NCBI RefSeq assembly: GCF_900113115.1
Contig: NZ_FOOF01000012.1
Coordinates: 124,001-188,000 of the forward strand
Reading direction: 5' to 3'
Length of the DNA: 64,000 nucleotides
DNA from: Duganella sp. CF458
GTDB taxonomy: Bacteria; Pseudomonadota; Gammaproteobacteria; Burkholderiales; Burkholderiaceae_D
Below, one piece after another: positions 16,401-25,223 of this stretch. The position numbers and the translations under genes were made by a program. Position 1 is the stretch's first letter. Each line of letters starts with the position of its first letter. A model generated the notes under the pieces. That model made no database searches, was not told where the DNA came from, and saw only the letters and a list, made by a program, of their open reading frames with translations.

Positions 16401-19400
16401 GGCTGGCCGGCAACGCCATCAACGCGGCCGGTACCGGCGACCTGTCGCTGCAGGCCGGGCGCAGCGTCGAGCTGAACTCCAACATCACCATGGGCGGCAA
16501 GCTGAATGTCACCGCCAACGCCGGCACCGGAGCCGGTGTGGTGAGCGCCTATCGCAGTGCCGGCAACGCGGTCATCACGGTTGCGAATGGCACCGCGATC
16601 AATGCGGGCAATGTCAACCTGACCATCGATACCGGCGCCGGCCAGGCGGAATCTGCCAGCGGCGATATCACCATCGCGGGCATCGTCAACGCCAAGACGA
16701 TCACCGTTGTGAACAAAGGTCCATCGGCAGGAAGCGACGTCGTGATCAATACCGGTGGCCGCCTGGTGGGTTCGGGCGGCGGCGGTGCAGCCACGGTGGT
16801 GGTCGCGGCAACCGGTGCCGCCGGCGGTACCTTTACCAACAATGTGGGCAGCAATGCGCTGCAGGGCGGGGCCAACGGCTATTACCACGTGTACGCCGAT
16901 GCGCCGGCCAATGTCCTGGAGGGAATGAGCGGCTACAACAAGCACTACAGCCAGTCGTATACCGGAATGGCACCTTCGTACACTGCTGCAGGCGGCAACT
17001 GGTTCATGTACAAGCTGTCACCTACACTGACGGTCACCGCGCAGAACGCCAGTAAAGTCTACGATGGAACGGATTCGCTGCCAAGCTTCAGCTATAACGT
17101 CACCGGCTACATCGACGGCGATTCGGGCGGCATTTCCGGTTCGGCCGCCGCGACCGACTTCATCAAGAACGTCGGTACGTATAGCCTGAACCAGGGCAGC
17201 CTGCTCAGCGATTTGGGCTACAACATCAGTTTCGCCTCCGGCAAGACGCTGACCGTCACACCCAAGGCGCTGACCGTCACCGCTACGGGGATCAACAAGG
17301 TATATGACGGCTTGGCGAGCGCCGGCGTGACCTTGGGCGACGACCGGGTCAATGGCGACCAGCTGACCGCGAGCGCAACGTCGAGCACCTTCGCCAACAA
17401 GGATGCCGGCAACGGCAAGGCGGTCAATGTCAGCGGCATTGCGCTGTCCGGCACCGACGCGGCGAACTATTCGCTGGTGTCGACAACGGCCGCGACGACC
17501 GCGAACATCAGCCAGCGCACGCTGAACGTGAACGCTACGGCTTCCAACAAGGTCTATGACGGCTCCATCAATGCCAGCGCAGTGCTCGGCGATGACCGCG
17601 TGGCCGGCGATATTCTGACGGTCAACCAGGCTGGCGCCACGTTTGCAGGCAAGGACGTGGGACTGTCCAAGGCGGTGCAGGTGACCGGGCTTTCCCTGTC
17701 GGGCACCGATGCGGCCAATTATGTGCTTGGCGCGAGCACGGCCACCGCCGCAGCCGATATCACGCAGCGCCTGCTGACAGTGGGTGTGAATGCATCCGAC
17801 AAGGTCTACGATGGCGCACTGGCTGCGACGGTCGGCTATACCGATAACCGTGTGAATGGCGACGCGCTGACGATTTCAGGCAACGCCGCCTTCGCCGACA
17901 AGAACGTCGGTGCGGCCAAATCCGTCACGGCCACGGGCCTGGCCTTGTCCGGCACCGACGCCGGCAACTACGCCTTGGCATCGCCTACCGCCGGCACCAC
18001 GGCGTCGATCACGGCGCGCATGCTGACTGTGACGGCGAGCGGCAACAACAAGGTGTACGACCGCTCGCAGGCGGCGACGGTGAATCTCAGCGATGACCGT
18101 GTGGCCGGCGATGTGCTGTCGGTTGGCGGCAATGCGGCCTTCACCGACAAGAATGCCGGCACTGCAAAGGATGTCAACGTGACCGGCATAGCGATCACCG
18201 GGACCGATTCAGGCAATTACGTGCTGTCGTCGACCCAGGCCGCCACCAAGGCGGATATCGGCAAGCGTACGTTGACGGTTACCATGAACGGCGGCAACAA
18301 GACTTATGACGGCACGACCGCTGCGACAGTCGGCCTGGCAAGCGACGCCCTGGGCGGCGACAGCCTGTCGCTCGGCAGCGCAAGCGCCAGCTTCACCAGC
18401 AAGAACGCCGGCACCGGCAAGACCGTGAACGTCAGCGGCGTTTCGATCGTTGGCGGCGCCGATGCGGGCAATTATGTGCTGGCTTCCAGCGCCGTCAGCG
18501 GAACGGCCGATATTGCGGCGCGCACGCTGGTGGTGACGGCCACCGGCGGCAACCGTGTGTACGACGGCAGCCTTGCCGCCGGTGTGACCCTGGGCGACGA
18601 CCGGGTCAATGGCGATGTGCTGTCGGTCGGCGGCAATGCAGCCTTCCTCGACAAGAACGTGGGCACCGCCAAGGATATCAGCGTGACGGGAGTCTCGCTT
18701 TCCGGCACCGATGCCGGCAACTACGTGCTGTCGGCCGGTCCGGTCACCGCCAAGGCCGATATCAGCGCACGCACCTTGAATGCCACGGCGACCGGCTCGA
18801 GCAAGGTGTACGACCGGGGCACCACCGCATCCGTGACGCTGGGCGATGACCGCGTCGCGGGCGACGTGTTGTCGCTGTCCTACGGCGCGGCAAACTTCAC
18901 CAACAAGAATGCCGGCAATGGCAAGACGATCAATGTCAGCGGCATTTCCGCCACCGGCACTGATTCCGGCAATTATGTGCTGGCATCGACCAATGCTACC
19001 GCCAGCGGCAACATCACGCCGCGCACGCTGGTCGTCGCTGCCCAGGCTTCCGACAAGGTGTACGACGGCAGCCTGGCCGCCATCGCAAGCTATACCGACG
19101 ACCGCCTGGCCGGCGACCAGTTGTCGGTGAGCGGCAATGCCAGCTTCGCCGACAAGAACGTGGGTAACGGTAAAGCCGTCATGGCCAGCGGTTTGTCCTT
19201 GTCCGGAACCGATGCCGGCAATTATGCGCTGGCGTCCGGCAGCGCCGTCACCACGGCCGATATCACGCCGCGTACGCTGAACGTCAGTGTGCAAGGCAAC
19301 AAGGTTTATGACGGCGGCACTGCGGTTTCGGCAAGCTTCAACGATGACCGCGTGGCGGGCGATGTTCTGTCCGTTGGCGGTAGCGGCAACTTCAACAACA

Positions 19401-21166
19401 AGAATGCCGGCAATGGCAAGACGCTGACAGTAACCGGCCTGGCCTTGTCCGGCGGCGATGCCGGCAACTACCAGCTGTCGTCAACGACAGCGGTGGGTTC
19501 CGGGTCCATTGCAGCGCGCACCCTGACGGCTACCGTTGCCGCCGCCGACAAGGTGTATGACGGCACGACCTCGACCTCGGTCGTGCTGCTTGGCGACGAT
19601 CGTGTAGCGGGTGACCAGTTGGTCCTCACCGGCGGCAATGGCAGCTTCTTCGACAAGAATGCCGGCAACAACAAGGCTGTCTCCTTGTCCGGCCTCAATG
19701 TGGGCGGCGCCGATGCCGGCAACTACGACGTTTCCTTCGTTGCCAATTCGACGGCGAGCATCACCCAGCGCTCATTGCAGGTAAGCGTGAGCGGCGTTGA
19801 CAAGGTGTATGACGGCTCGCTGGCCGCCGGCGTGGCTTACGGCGACAATCGCCTGGCTGGTGACCAGCTGCAGGTGAGCGGCAATGCCGGCTTCGCCAAC
19901 AAGAATGTCGGCAATGGCAAGGCGGTCTCGGTTTCGGGCATTTCCTTGTCGGGCGCTGATGCAGGCAATTACGCCGTCGGCAACAGTACTGCAAACACCA
20001 CCGCATCCATCACGCCAAGGGCGCTGGCGGCTGTCGCGAACGGGGTAGTGAATAAAGTGTATGACGGCAGCACGTCGGCGCAAGTGACTGCGGGCCAGGT
20101 CGGCTTGACCGGATTCGTCGCTGGCGAAGGTGCATCCGTCGGCCCGCTGCAAGGCCTGTACAACAGTGCCAATGTGGTGGATGCCGTCGGCGTCAAGGCC
20201 ACGCTGGATGTCGCCGCGGTGAATGCCGATGGCGGCACCGCACTGTCGAACTATGTGCTGCCGGCGGACGTTGCGCTGGCCGGCAGCATCAGCGCGCGCC
20301 AGCTGACGATCGGCGGGGTCAGTGTCGCGAACAAGACCTACGATGGCAGCGCCAACGGCAGCCTGTCGAATATCGGCAGCCTGTCCGGCCTGGTCAATGG
20401 CGAAAGCCTGGTATTGCAAGGTCCGGCCAGCGTGCAGTTCGATAACCGCAACGCGGGAACCGGCAAGCAGGTTGTCGCCAGCGGCTACGGGTTGGCGGAC
20501 GGCAGCGGGCGGGCGTCGAACTATGCACTGGCCGGTAACAGCGTCACCGCCAGCGGCACCATCGACCAGGCGAAGCTGCAGGTGAAGGCCGACGACCAGG
20601 CGCGCGCATACGGCGCTGGCAACCCGGCCCTGACCTGGACTGCCAGCGGCTTCGTCGGCGGCGATACTTCGGCGCTGCTGGGCGACGTGCATGCGACCAC
20701 CATCGCGGCGCGCGACTCGGCTCCCGGCAGTTATGCCATCGTCGTCGGCGGTGGCAGCCTGGCCAACTACGCTGTCGATTACGTCAATGGCGTGATGACC
20801 GTGGCGCGCCCCCTGCAGCAGTTCGACAACGTCATCGGCAGCGCTGTGAATCCGGCACTGCCGGGGCAGCAGGGCGCGATGGGACGGGACCTGAACGTGT
20901 GGATGCAACTGGCTGGCGACGGTGGACCCCTGGTCGACGTGCCTGCGGACGTTGCTGCGGTCAATGGCGCTGCCAGCCCTGCCACCTTGAACGGGTGGGG
21001 ATGGCTGACCGACCTGGTGCAGCGTGCCAAGGCGCCAACCGCCAGCGATGCAGCGGTCGCCGCGCCGCAGCAACGCGTCGGCGAAACGCGCGAGTACACC
21101 ATCGGCGGCGGCAGCCGCGTGAAAGTACGCGACGGCGGCGTGAACGGTGCCGTCGCACCTAACTGA
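13409..21166 (+). CDS. Giant TpsA exoprotein: ESPR, FHA domain, FG-GAP-like propeller, YDG/MBG repeats
   Basis: 2585 residues. Residues 1-65 form an extended signal peptide region (NRFYRLVWSTVHRCWVAVAE, Arg-rich stretch, hydrophobic core, cut near ASASA-PV). Residues about 65-180 are the filamentous-haemagglutinin secretion domain recognised by TpsB partners (IMNWQGFNIGADAQVRFNQP, NPQGVLFGASAQVNVGG). Beta-helix follows to about 570, then about six FG-GAP-like repeats at 595-935 (FGYSVALTSDGRGLAVGAP and variants), then 11 regular YDG repeats flanked by degenerate and MBG-type repeats (about 1200-2470). The C-terminus is short and non-repetitive, with no toxin domain seen. Likely secreted as a large surface or released adhesin by the TpsB encoded 20 bases downstream. 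Confidence 0.93.
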   Translation: MHKHASANRFYRLVWSTVHRCWVAVAEGTRSHGKGGARRRAAAVLAGSLAMAGAASASAPVNALPAGMQLVAGQAGVNVQGSSMTVNQATQQAIMNWQGFNIGADAQVRFNQPNASAVALNRVVGGEASAIFGKLSSNGKVFLVNPQGVLFGASAQVNVGGLVASSLGISDQSFLSGSYRFSGSGSNAGAVRNEGRINAAGGVVALLAPAVSNSGSIAAQGGSVVLAAGNAVGMDFRGDGLITLRVEQGAFDALAENKGLLQADNGQVLLTAKAADALARSTVNNAGVVQARGLVADGGTIRLVGDGLVQAGQLDASSGTGQGGSVKIAGGFVALDGAVRADGVRGGSVDVAAAGDLSAASALSAAGTAGKGGSISLTSGASLAENASASSNVSGTTDGGALSLQAGGSLLSSGRHDAHGVAGIGGRVDISGADVRLMGANVDATGATQGGLVRVGGAFQGGAQRADAPDADRFTARWGATASIANADATFINDGTRLDVSARGAAGQGGTAVVWSQQQTTMLGAIKATGAARGGAVEISSHQDLRHVGLERLDIGAGGRLLLDPKNIVIGSFTNQWTYDAVIGKGYSGGKNRNVASLKEGDWFGYSVALTSDGRGLAVGAPLDDGAAGIADANYGAVRLFTFSDGQFNGGTLVGTIGHGYTGGNNYNMSAQLTGGDAFGSSVALSRSGDVLAVGALGSDYAGKVYTFGFGAGFTAPALTQTIASSAGGSNGFGVAVALNGDGDKLAVGALFDSSVELFTKSSGSFSSVSTLTGAADTQFGSAVALNDAGTQLAVGAPAENNGKGMVHLYSTPFTSLTDQGSIGQGGSKLSITLNDGELFGSSLAMNDAGTRLAIGSPTNGGLGSTGTGPGAVRIIDYTGTFSSPAVTAVIGRDYTQGANASLDINDFGNFGFAVAVNGAGDSLVVAQPFADSADGSVLQTGSVNLFRLLPAPAAASIAFGQAYPQPNVNASVDAQKLAAALAAGTSITLQANNDITWLAGNAINAAGTGDLSLQAGRSVELNSNITMGGKLNVTANAGTGAGVVSAYRSAGNAVITVANGTAINAGNVNLTIDTGAGQAESASGDITIAGIVNAKTITVVNKGPSAGSDVVINTGGRLVGSGGGGAATVVVAATGAAGGTFTNNVGSNALQGGANGYYHVYADAPANVLEGMSGYNKHYSQSYTGMAPSYTAAGGNWFMYKLSPTLTVTAQNASKVYDGTDSLPSFSYNVTGYIDGDSGGISGSAAATDFIKNVGTYSLNQGSLLSDLGYNISFASGKTLTVTPKALTVTATGINKVYDGLASAGVTLGDDRVNGDQLTASATSSTFANKDAGNGKAVNVSGIALSGTDAANYSLVSTTAATTANISQRTLNVNATASNKVYDGSINASAVLGDDRVAGDILTVNQAGATFAGKDVGLSKAVQVTGLSLSGTDAANYVLGASTATAAADITQRLLTVGVNASDKVYDGALAATVGYTDNRVNGDALTISGNAAFADKNVGAAKSVTATGLALSGTDAGNYALASPTAGTTASITARMLTVTASGNNKVYDRSQAATVNLSDDRVAGDVLSVGGNAAFTDKNAGTAKDVNVTGIAITGTDSGNYVLSSTQAATKADIGKRTLTVTMNGGNKTYDGTTAATVGLASDALGGDSLSLGSASASFTSKNAGTGKTVNVSGVSIVGGADAGNYVLASSAVSGTADIAARTLVVTATGGNRVYDGSLAAGVTLGDDRVNGDVLSVGGNAAFLDKNVGTAKDISVTGVSLSGTDAGNYVLSAGPVTAKADISARTLNATATGSSKVYDRGTTASVTLGDDRVAGDVLSLSYGAANFTNKNAGNGKTINVSGISATGTDSGNYVLASTNATASGNITPRTLVVAAQASDKVYDGSLAAIASYTDDRLAGDQLSVSGNASFADKNVGNGKAVMASGLSLSGTDAGNYALASGSAVTTADITPRTLNVSVQGNKVYDGGTAVSASFNDDRVAGDVLSVGGSGNFNNKNAGNGKTLTVTGLALSGGDAGNYQLSSTTAVGSGSIAARTLTATVAAADKVYDGTTSTSVVLLGDDRVAGDQLVLTGGNGSFFDKNAGNNKAVSLSGLNVGGADAGNYDVSFVANSTASITQRSLQVSVSGVDKVYDGSLAAGVAYGDNRLAGDQLQVSGNAGFANKNVGNGKAVSVSGISLSGADAGNYAVGNSTANTTASITPRALAAVANGVVNKVYDGSTSAQVTAGQVGLTGFVAGEGASVGPLQGLYNSANVVDAVGVKATLDVAAVNADGGTALSNYVLPADVALAGSISARQLTIGGVSVANKTYDGSANGSLSNIGSLSGLVNGESLVLQGPASVQFDNRNAGTGKQVVASGYGLADGSGRASNYALAGNSVTASGTIDQAKLQVKADDQARAYGAGNPALTWTASGFVGGDTSALLGDVHATTIAARDSAPGSYAIVVGGGSLANYAVDYVNGVMTVARPLQQFDNVIGSAVNPALPGQQGAMGRDLNVWMQLAGDGGPLVDVPADVAAVNGAASPATLNGWGWLTDLVQRAKAPTASDAAVAAPQQRVGETREYTIGGGSRVKVRDGGVNGAVAPN
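17020..20810 (+). repeat. Array of YDG/MBG repeats within the TpsA gene
   Basis: Tandem coding repeats of about 82-84 codons (about 250 bp). Each regular unit opens with a strand ending KVYDG (variants KVYDR, KTYDG, RVYDG), continues DDRVAGDxLSVGGNAxF and (D/N)KN(A/V)G, then LSGTDAGNYxL and a linker ITxRTL. I count 11 regular units from about 17270 to 20020, two looser units (about 20020-20570), and one MBG-type unit at each end (about 17020-17270 and 20570-20810). Units are similar at DNA level and prone to recombination or misassembly. Confidence 0.9.
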
Positions 21167-21186
21167 TAAGAAGCAGGGAACAAGAA

Positions 21187-22899
21187 GTGCAGAAACATAC
21201 CAAGAATAGCCTGGCGCTTGCCATCCTGGGCGCTCCGGCCCTCGCATTGGCACAGGCCCAGGCCTTGCCGGACGCCGGCCGCATCCTCGAACAGAACCGC
21301 CCGCCGGCGCTGGTGCGCCAGCCGGCAGCGACCGGAAAGGTGGTGCCCGATGCGGCACCCGTGCCGGGCCTGGCGCTGGAAGGCGCCCAGAAAGTGATGG
21401 TGCGCCGCTTCACGCTGCAGGGGGTGGGCGCATTCGATCCGGCGGATTTGCAGGGCGTGCTGGTGCCGTTTGCCGGGCGCGAACTGACGTTTGCGGAATT
21501 GCAGCAAGCCTGCAACGCGGTGACGAACTACTATCGTGCGCGCGGCTATTTCGTGGCCAGCGCGGTATTGCCGGCACAGGAAATCGGCGACGGCGAGGTG
21601 ACAATCCAGGTACTGGAAGGCCGTATCTCGCAATTGCGGATGGTGCCGGACGGCGAAGTCCGCCTGCGTCCCGAGATCGCGCGACGCTACCTCGATGCGC
21701 TGGTGCCATATGGCCAGCCGGTGCAGGAGGACCGACTGGAACGTGCGCTGCTGTTGACGCAGGACCTGCCCGGCATGGGCGCCCGCGCCGAATTGAGCCA
21801 GGGGCAGGGCATCGGCGAATCCGAACTGGCCGTGCAACTGAGCGAAGGCCCGCTGGCCAGCGGCTCCGTGAGCCTGGATAACTCCAGCAACCGTTATACC
21901 GGCGCCACGCGCTTGTCCGGCAACGTTGCACTGAACGACCTGGGCGGCTATGGCGGCCAGCTGTCGCTGCTCGCATCCAGCGCTGGCGACGGTTTCAGCT
22001 ACGGCCGCGCGGGCTATGTCGCGCCGATGGGATTCAAAGGCCTGAAGGCCGGTGCCGCGTTCTCGCGCCTGCGCTACAAGCTGGGCGAGGAATTCAAGGC
22101 GCTGGACGCGCACGGCACGGCGTCGGTGTCGCAATTGATCGTCACCTATCCGTTGCTGCGTACCCGCAGGACCAATATCCAGCTGCGCACCGGTTACGAC
22201 GACAAGCGTTACGAGAACTTTGCCAACGGAGCCCAGACCAGCGACAAGCATGTGAAGGTGTTGCCAATGGCTGTGAGCTTCAGCCGCCAGGACCAGGATG
22301 CGATGACCCAGGCCAGTCTGGAGCTGAGCCTTGGTCACCTGGACCTGGGCGCCAACGCCGCGTCGGCAGCGGCGGATGCGGCCGGCCCACGCAGCGACGG
22401 CCGTTTTTCCCACCTGGGATACTCGCTGGGCCGCTTCCAGCGCCTGGGTGGCAACGTCGGTTTGCTGCTGAACGCCAGCGGCCAGTTCGCGTCGCGCAAC
22501 CTGGAATCGGGCGAGAAATTCTCGCTCGGCGGCGCTGGCCGCGTGCGCGCCTATCCGGCCGGCGAGGCCACCGGCGATGAGGGGCATGTGCTGAGCACGG
22601 AGCTGCATTACGAATTGCAGAACCTGCGCACCGACCTGTCGGCCTTCGTGGACGTGGGCCATGTGCGCCTGAACAATGGCTTGTATGCGGGCGCTCTGGC
22701 AGCGAATGGCCCGGGCAACAGCTACACCCTGAAAGGCGCGGGCCTGGGCGCGACCTGGCGTGGCGCAAGCGGTATCCTGCTGCAGGTGCAGGTGGCGCGC
22801 AAGCTCGGCCACAATCCGGCGCCGGGCACCAAAGGTGAAGATGCGGATGGCAAGACGTCCAAGGTCCGCGCCTGGTTCACCGCTAGCGTGCCATTCTGA
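21187..22899 (+). CDS. ShlB/FhaC/HecB-family TpsB outer-membrane transporter
   Basis: 570 residues from a GTG start. A signal peptide (cut near ALAQAQA) is followed by a POTRA domain at about 68-150 (VRRFTLQGVGAFDPADLQ; YRARGYFVASAVLPAQEI) and a 16-strand barrel domain to the end. The family signature GRVRAYPAGEATGDEG, the L6-loop (V/I)RGY-like motif, is at about residue 450, and the last residues AWFTASVPF end in Phe as expected for BAM insertion. It is the export partner for the TpsA protein immediately upstream. Confidence 0.93.
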   Translation: MQKHTKNSLALAILGAPALALAQAQALPDAGRILEQNRPPALVRQPAATGKVVPDAAPVPGLALEGAQKVMVRRFTLQGVGAFDPADLQGVLVPFAGRELTFAELQQACNAVTNYYRARGYFVASAVLPAQEIGDGEVTIQVLEGRISQLRMVPDGEVRLRPEIARRYLDALVPYGQPVQEDRLERALLLTQDLPGMGARAELSQGQGIGESELAVQLSEGPLASGSVSLDNSSNRYTGATRLSGNVALNDLGGYGGQLSLLASSAGDGFSYGRAGYVAPMGFKGLKAGAAFSRLRYKLGEEFKALDAHGTASVSQLIVTYPLLRTRRTNIQLRTGYDDKRYENFANGAQTSDKHVKVLPMAVSFSRQDQDAMTQASLELSLGHLDLGANAASAAADAAGPRSDGRFSHLGYSLGRFQRLGGNVGLLLNASGQFASRNLESGEKFSLGGAGRVRAYPAGEATGDEGHVLSTELHYELQNLRTDLSAFVDVGHVRLNNGLYAGALAANGPGNSYTLKGAGLGATWRGASGILLQVQVARKLGHNPAPGTKGEDADGKTSKVRAWFTASVPF

Positions 22900-23021
22900 G
22901 CCGGCCAACCTAGCCATTTGATAGCTCGCCGTCCCTGCCGTTAAGGGCTTTCCTGTCAATGTTGCCGAATTTGAAGGCAGCCCGGATACTGGAATGCTCC
23001 AATAACAGGCGGGGGATGGCC

Positions 23022-25211
23022 ATGAGCAAATTTCATCATATTACGCACTACGGTGAACTCGTCATGCCGGGCACCACGGCGCGCGGCGAACTGCCGGACG
23101 ACTTCACCATGAATTCCCCGGTCGGCATTGCGCGCGACCATTACGACCATGTCTGGGTGTGCGATACGGGCAATAGCCGCCTGCTGGTTTTCACCGCCGA
23201 CCTGAATACCCTGCTGCATGTGATCGATACGCCGGGCGAGGGCACGGAACAGGCGCGCCGCCTGCTGATGCCATTCCATCTCTGTCCGCATCCGGAGCAG
23301 GACCTGATGTACTGCACCGACATGGGCAACGGCCGCATCGTGGTGTTCGAGTACGACGAGCACTCGGTCGACTTCCAGTTCGCCTTTGGCGACGCGGCGG
23401 ACGGCATCAACGGCAAGGGCTTCGTGCCATTGAGCGACCCGAATGGCATCACCATCGTCAAAGAGGCCGGCGGCGATCACTTCGTGTACGTCTGCGATGA
23501 ATTCTTCCACACCAAAGGCGACGACCGCAGCCGCTGCGTGAAGTTCACGCCGGAGGGTAAATTCGTATTGCAGTTCCGTACCATCGACGATGCCAACAGC
23601 GTGCACGACCTGCTGTGGCCACAGGGCCTGGCTTCGGATTCGCACGGCAACCTGTACCTCGCCAACACCGGTCACTACGAGGTCTTGAAGATCGATACCG
23701 CCTGGCCGATCAAGAACGAACGCGTGCAATGCCCCGGCGAGACTTCACTGCTGCACAGCTTCGGCAACCCGGCCGGCATCGGCAAGTTCAACGTCATGCG
23801 TTCGGTGTGCGTGATCAACGACCGCATCTTCGTGCCGGGCCAGGTGGAGGACTCGATCACGGTCTACGACACCGACGGCAAGTTGCTGACGATTGTCGAA
23901 GGCATGCTGCCGCTGTGGAACCATAAGCCGCAAGCCATGCACTCGATTTCCGACCTGGTGTACGGCTCGCTGGAAGATGCCGTCTTCGTCGGCCCGTACC
24001 AGATCTGTGCCGCCGCCGATGCCAACGTCTACTACGTGACGGAGCCGTTCGCCTCGACCGTGCTGAAGATGCGCATTGCGCCCGACCGTGATGGCGGCGA
24101 CCAGGACGCGATCCTGCTCGATGCGGTCGGCCACAGGCGCGACAACCAGGCGGCGAAATCCGTCACCTCGCAGTTCAACTGCATGACGGCGGTGATCGGC
24201 GTCGACCCCAAGCGCGAGGGCAGCGGCACCTTGCCGCAGTCGAACTGGATCGATAGCTGGGCCAGCGCCACGGCCAATATCTACAAGTACTGGTACGACC
24301 ATTTGAAGCACCACGCCCGCCTCGATCCGCTGGCGGGCGCTGCCACCTCGTCCTTCAACATCGATTCCGGCAACTGGTGCATGAAAACGTTCGACACGGC
24401 AGCCGACCCGATCGCCCAGTTGCAGGATATGATGCGCGGCTTCTTCATGCCGGGCGGACTGGCAATGGCGGTGTATTACCCTTCGCAACCGTTGCTGGGG
24501 CAGATCTGCCCCGGCACGCCGCTGGTCTTCGTCACCAACTTCAACGCCTGCACGGTATCGATGTTCCAGTTTGGTCCCAGCGGGCATTTGCTGAACTACG
24601 GCCTGCCGTTTGCACGCGAAGGGCTGGGCGGTGACGGTACGCTGAAAGCACCGCAGGGGCTGGAAGTGAACAGTCATGGCGAAGTCTATATCGCCGATTC
24701 GCTGAACAACCGCATCTCGATGTGGCAGTTGCAACCGACCGGCCTGGTTTCCTTCGTCAAAAACTTCCAATGGGTGGAGAACGGCGAACCGCTGGCCAGC
24801 TTCGCACCCTGTGACGTAACGATCGATGCCCAGGACCGCGTCTTCGTGTGCGACCAGTTCAACAACTGCATCCGCGTGTTCGACCGCCAGGGCAACAGCC
24901 TGTGGAGCTTCGGCCGCGCGGGGTACTGCGACGACCTGGAGAAGGATGCGGACAAGTTCTACCTGCCGGCCAGCCTGTGCGTGGACCAGGAGGGACACCT
25001 GATTGTCAACGATTTGGTAAACCGCGCGCTGAAGATCTTCCGCATCGGCGAGGACACGCTAGAATACGTAACAGGAGAGCTTGTATTTAAAAAGTATCCT
25101 GAAGTAGGCGGCGTCTGGATGCCGTTCTTCATCTACGCGCGCGACCGGCGCGTGTATGTGCCCGACACCACGTTTAACGTCGTCAACATTTACGCCTACC
25201 AGCTTGAATGA
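23022..25211 (+). CDS. NHL-repeat beta-propeller protein
   Basis: About 729 residues with many NHL-type blades: a Pro-x-Gly-(I/L)-A motif followed by VWVCDTGNSRLLVF, PQGLASDSHGNLYLANTGHY, APQGLEVNSHGEVYIADSLN and RVFVCDQFNNCIRVF. There are probably two propellers separated by a less regular centre (about 380-520). No signal peptide or transmembrane helix is seen, so it may be cytoplasmic, unusual for such a large propeller. GGCGGGGG precedes both ATG 23016 and 23022; 23022 has the better spacing. The binding-protein gene follows after 12 bases, so the two probably form an operon. Partner and ligand are unknown. Confidence 0.82.
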   Translation: MSKFHHITHYGELVMPGTTARGELPDDFTMNSPVGIARDHYDHVWVCDTGNSRLLVFTADLNTLLHVIDTPGEGTEQARRLLMPFHLCPHPEQDLMYCTDMGNGRIVVFEYDEHSVDFQFAFGDAADGINGKGFVPLSDPNGITIVKEAGGDHFVYVCDEFFHTKGDDRSRCVKFTPEGKFVLQFRTIDDANSVHDLLWPQGLASDSHGNLYLANTGHYEVLKIDTAWPIKNERVQCPGETSLLHSFGNPAGIGKFNVMRSVCVINDRIFVPGQVEDSITVYDTDGKLLTIVEGMLPLWNHKPQAMHSISDLVYGSLEDAVFVGPYQICAAADANVYYVTEPFASTVLKMRIAPDRDGGDQDAILLDAVGHRRDNQAAKSVTSQFNCMTAVIGVDPKREGSGTLPQSNWIDSWASATANIYKYWYDHLKHHARLDPLAGAATSSFNIDSGNWCMKTFDTAADPIAQLQDMMRGFFMPGGLAMAVYYPSQPLLGQICPGTPLVFVTNFNACTVSMFQFGPSGHLLNYGLPFAREGLGGDGTLKAPQGLEVNSHGEVYIADSLNNRISMWQLQPTGLVSFVKNFQWVENGEPLASFAPCDVTIDAQDRVFVCDQFNNCIRVFDRQGNSLWSFGRAGYCDDLEKDADKFYLPASLCVDQEGHLIVNDLVNRALKIFRIGEDTLEYVTGELVFKKYPEVGGVWMPFFIYARDRRVYVPDTTFNVVNIYAYQLE

Positions 25212-25223
25212 CGGAGGTGCGTC

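Noticed and set aside
17020..20810. Regular repeats that could suggest a CRISPR or satellite array
   Set aside because: The period is about 250 bp, in frame throughout, and encodes recognised YDG/MBG repeats.
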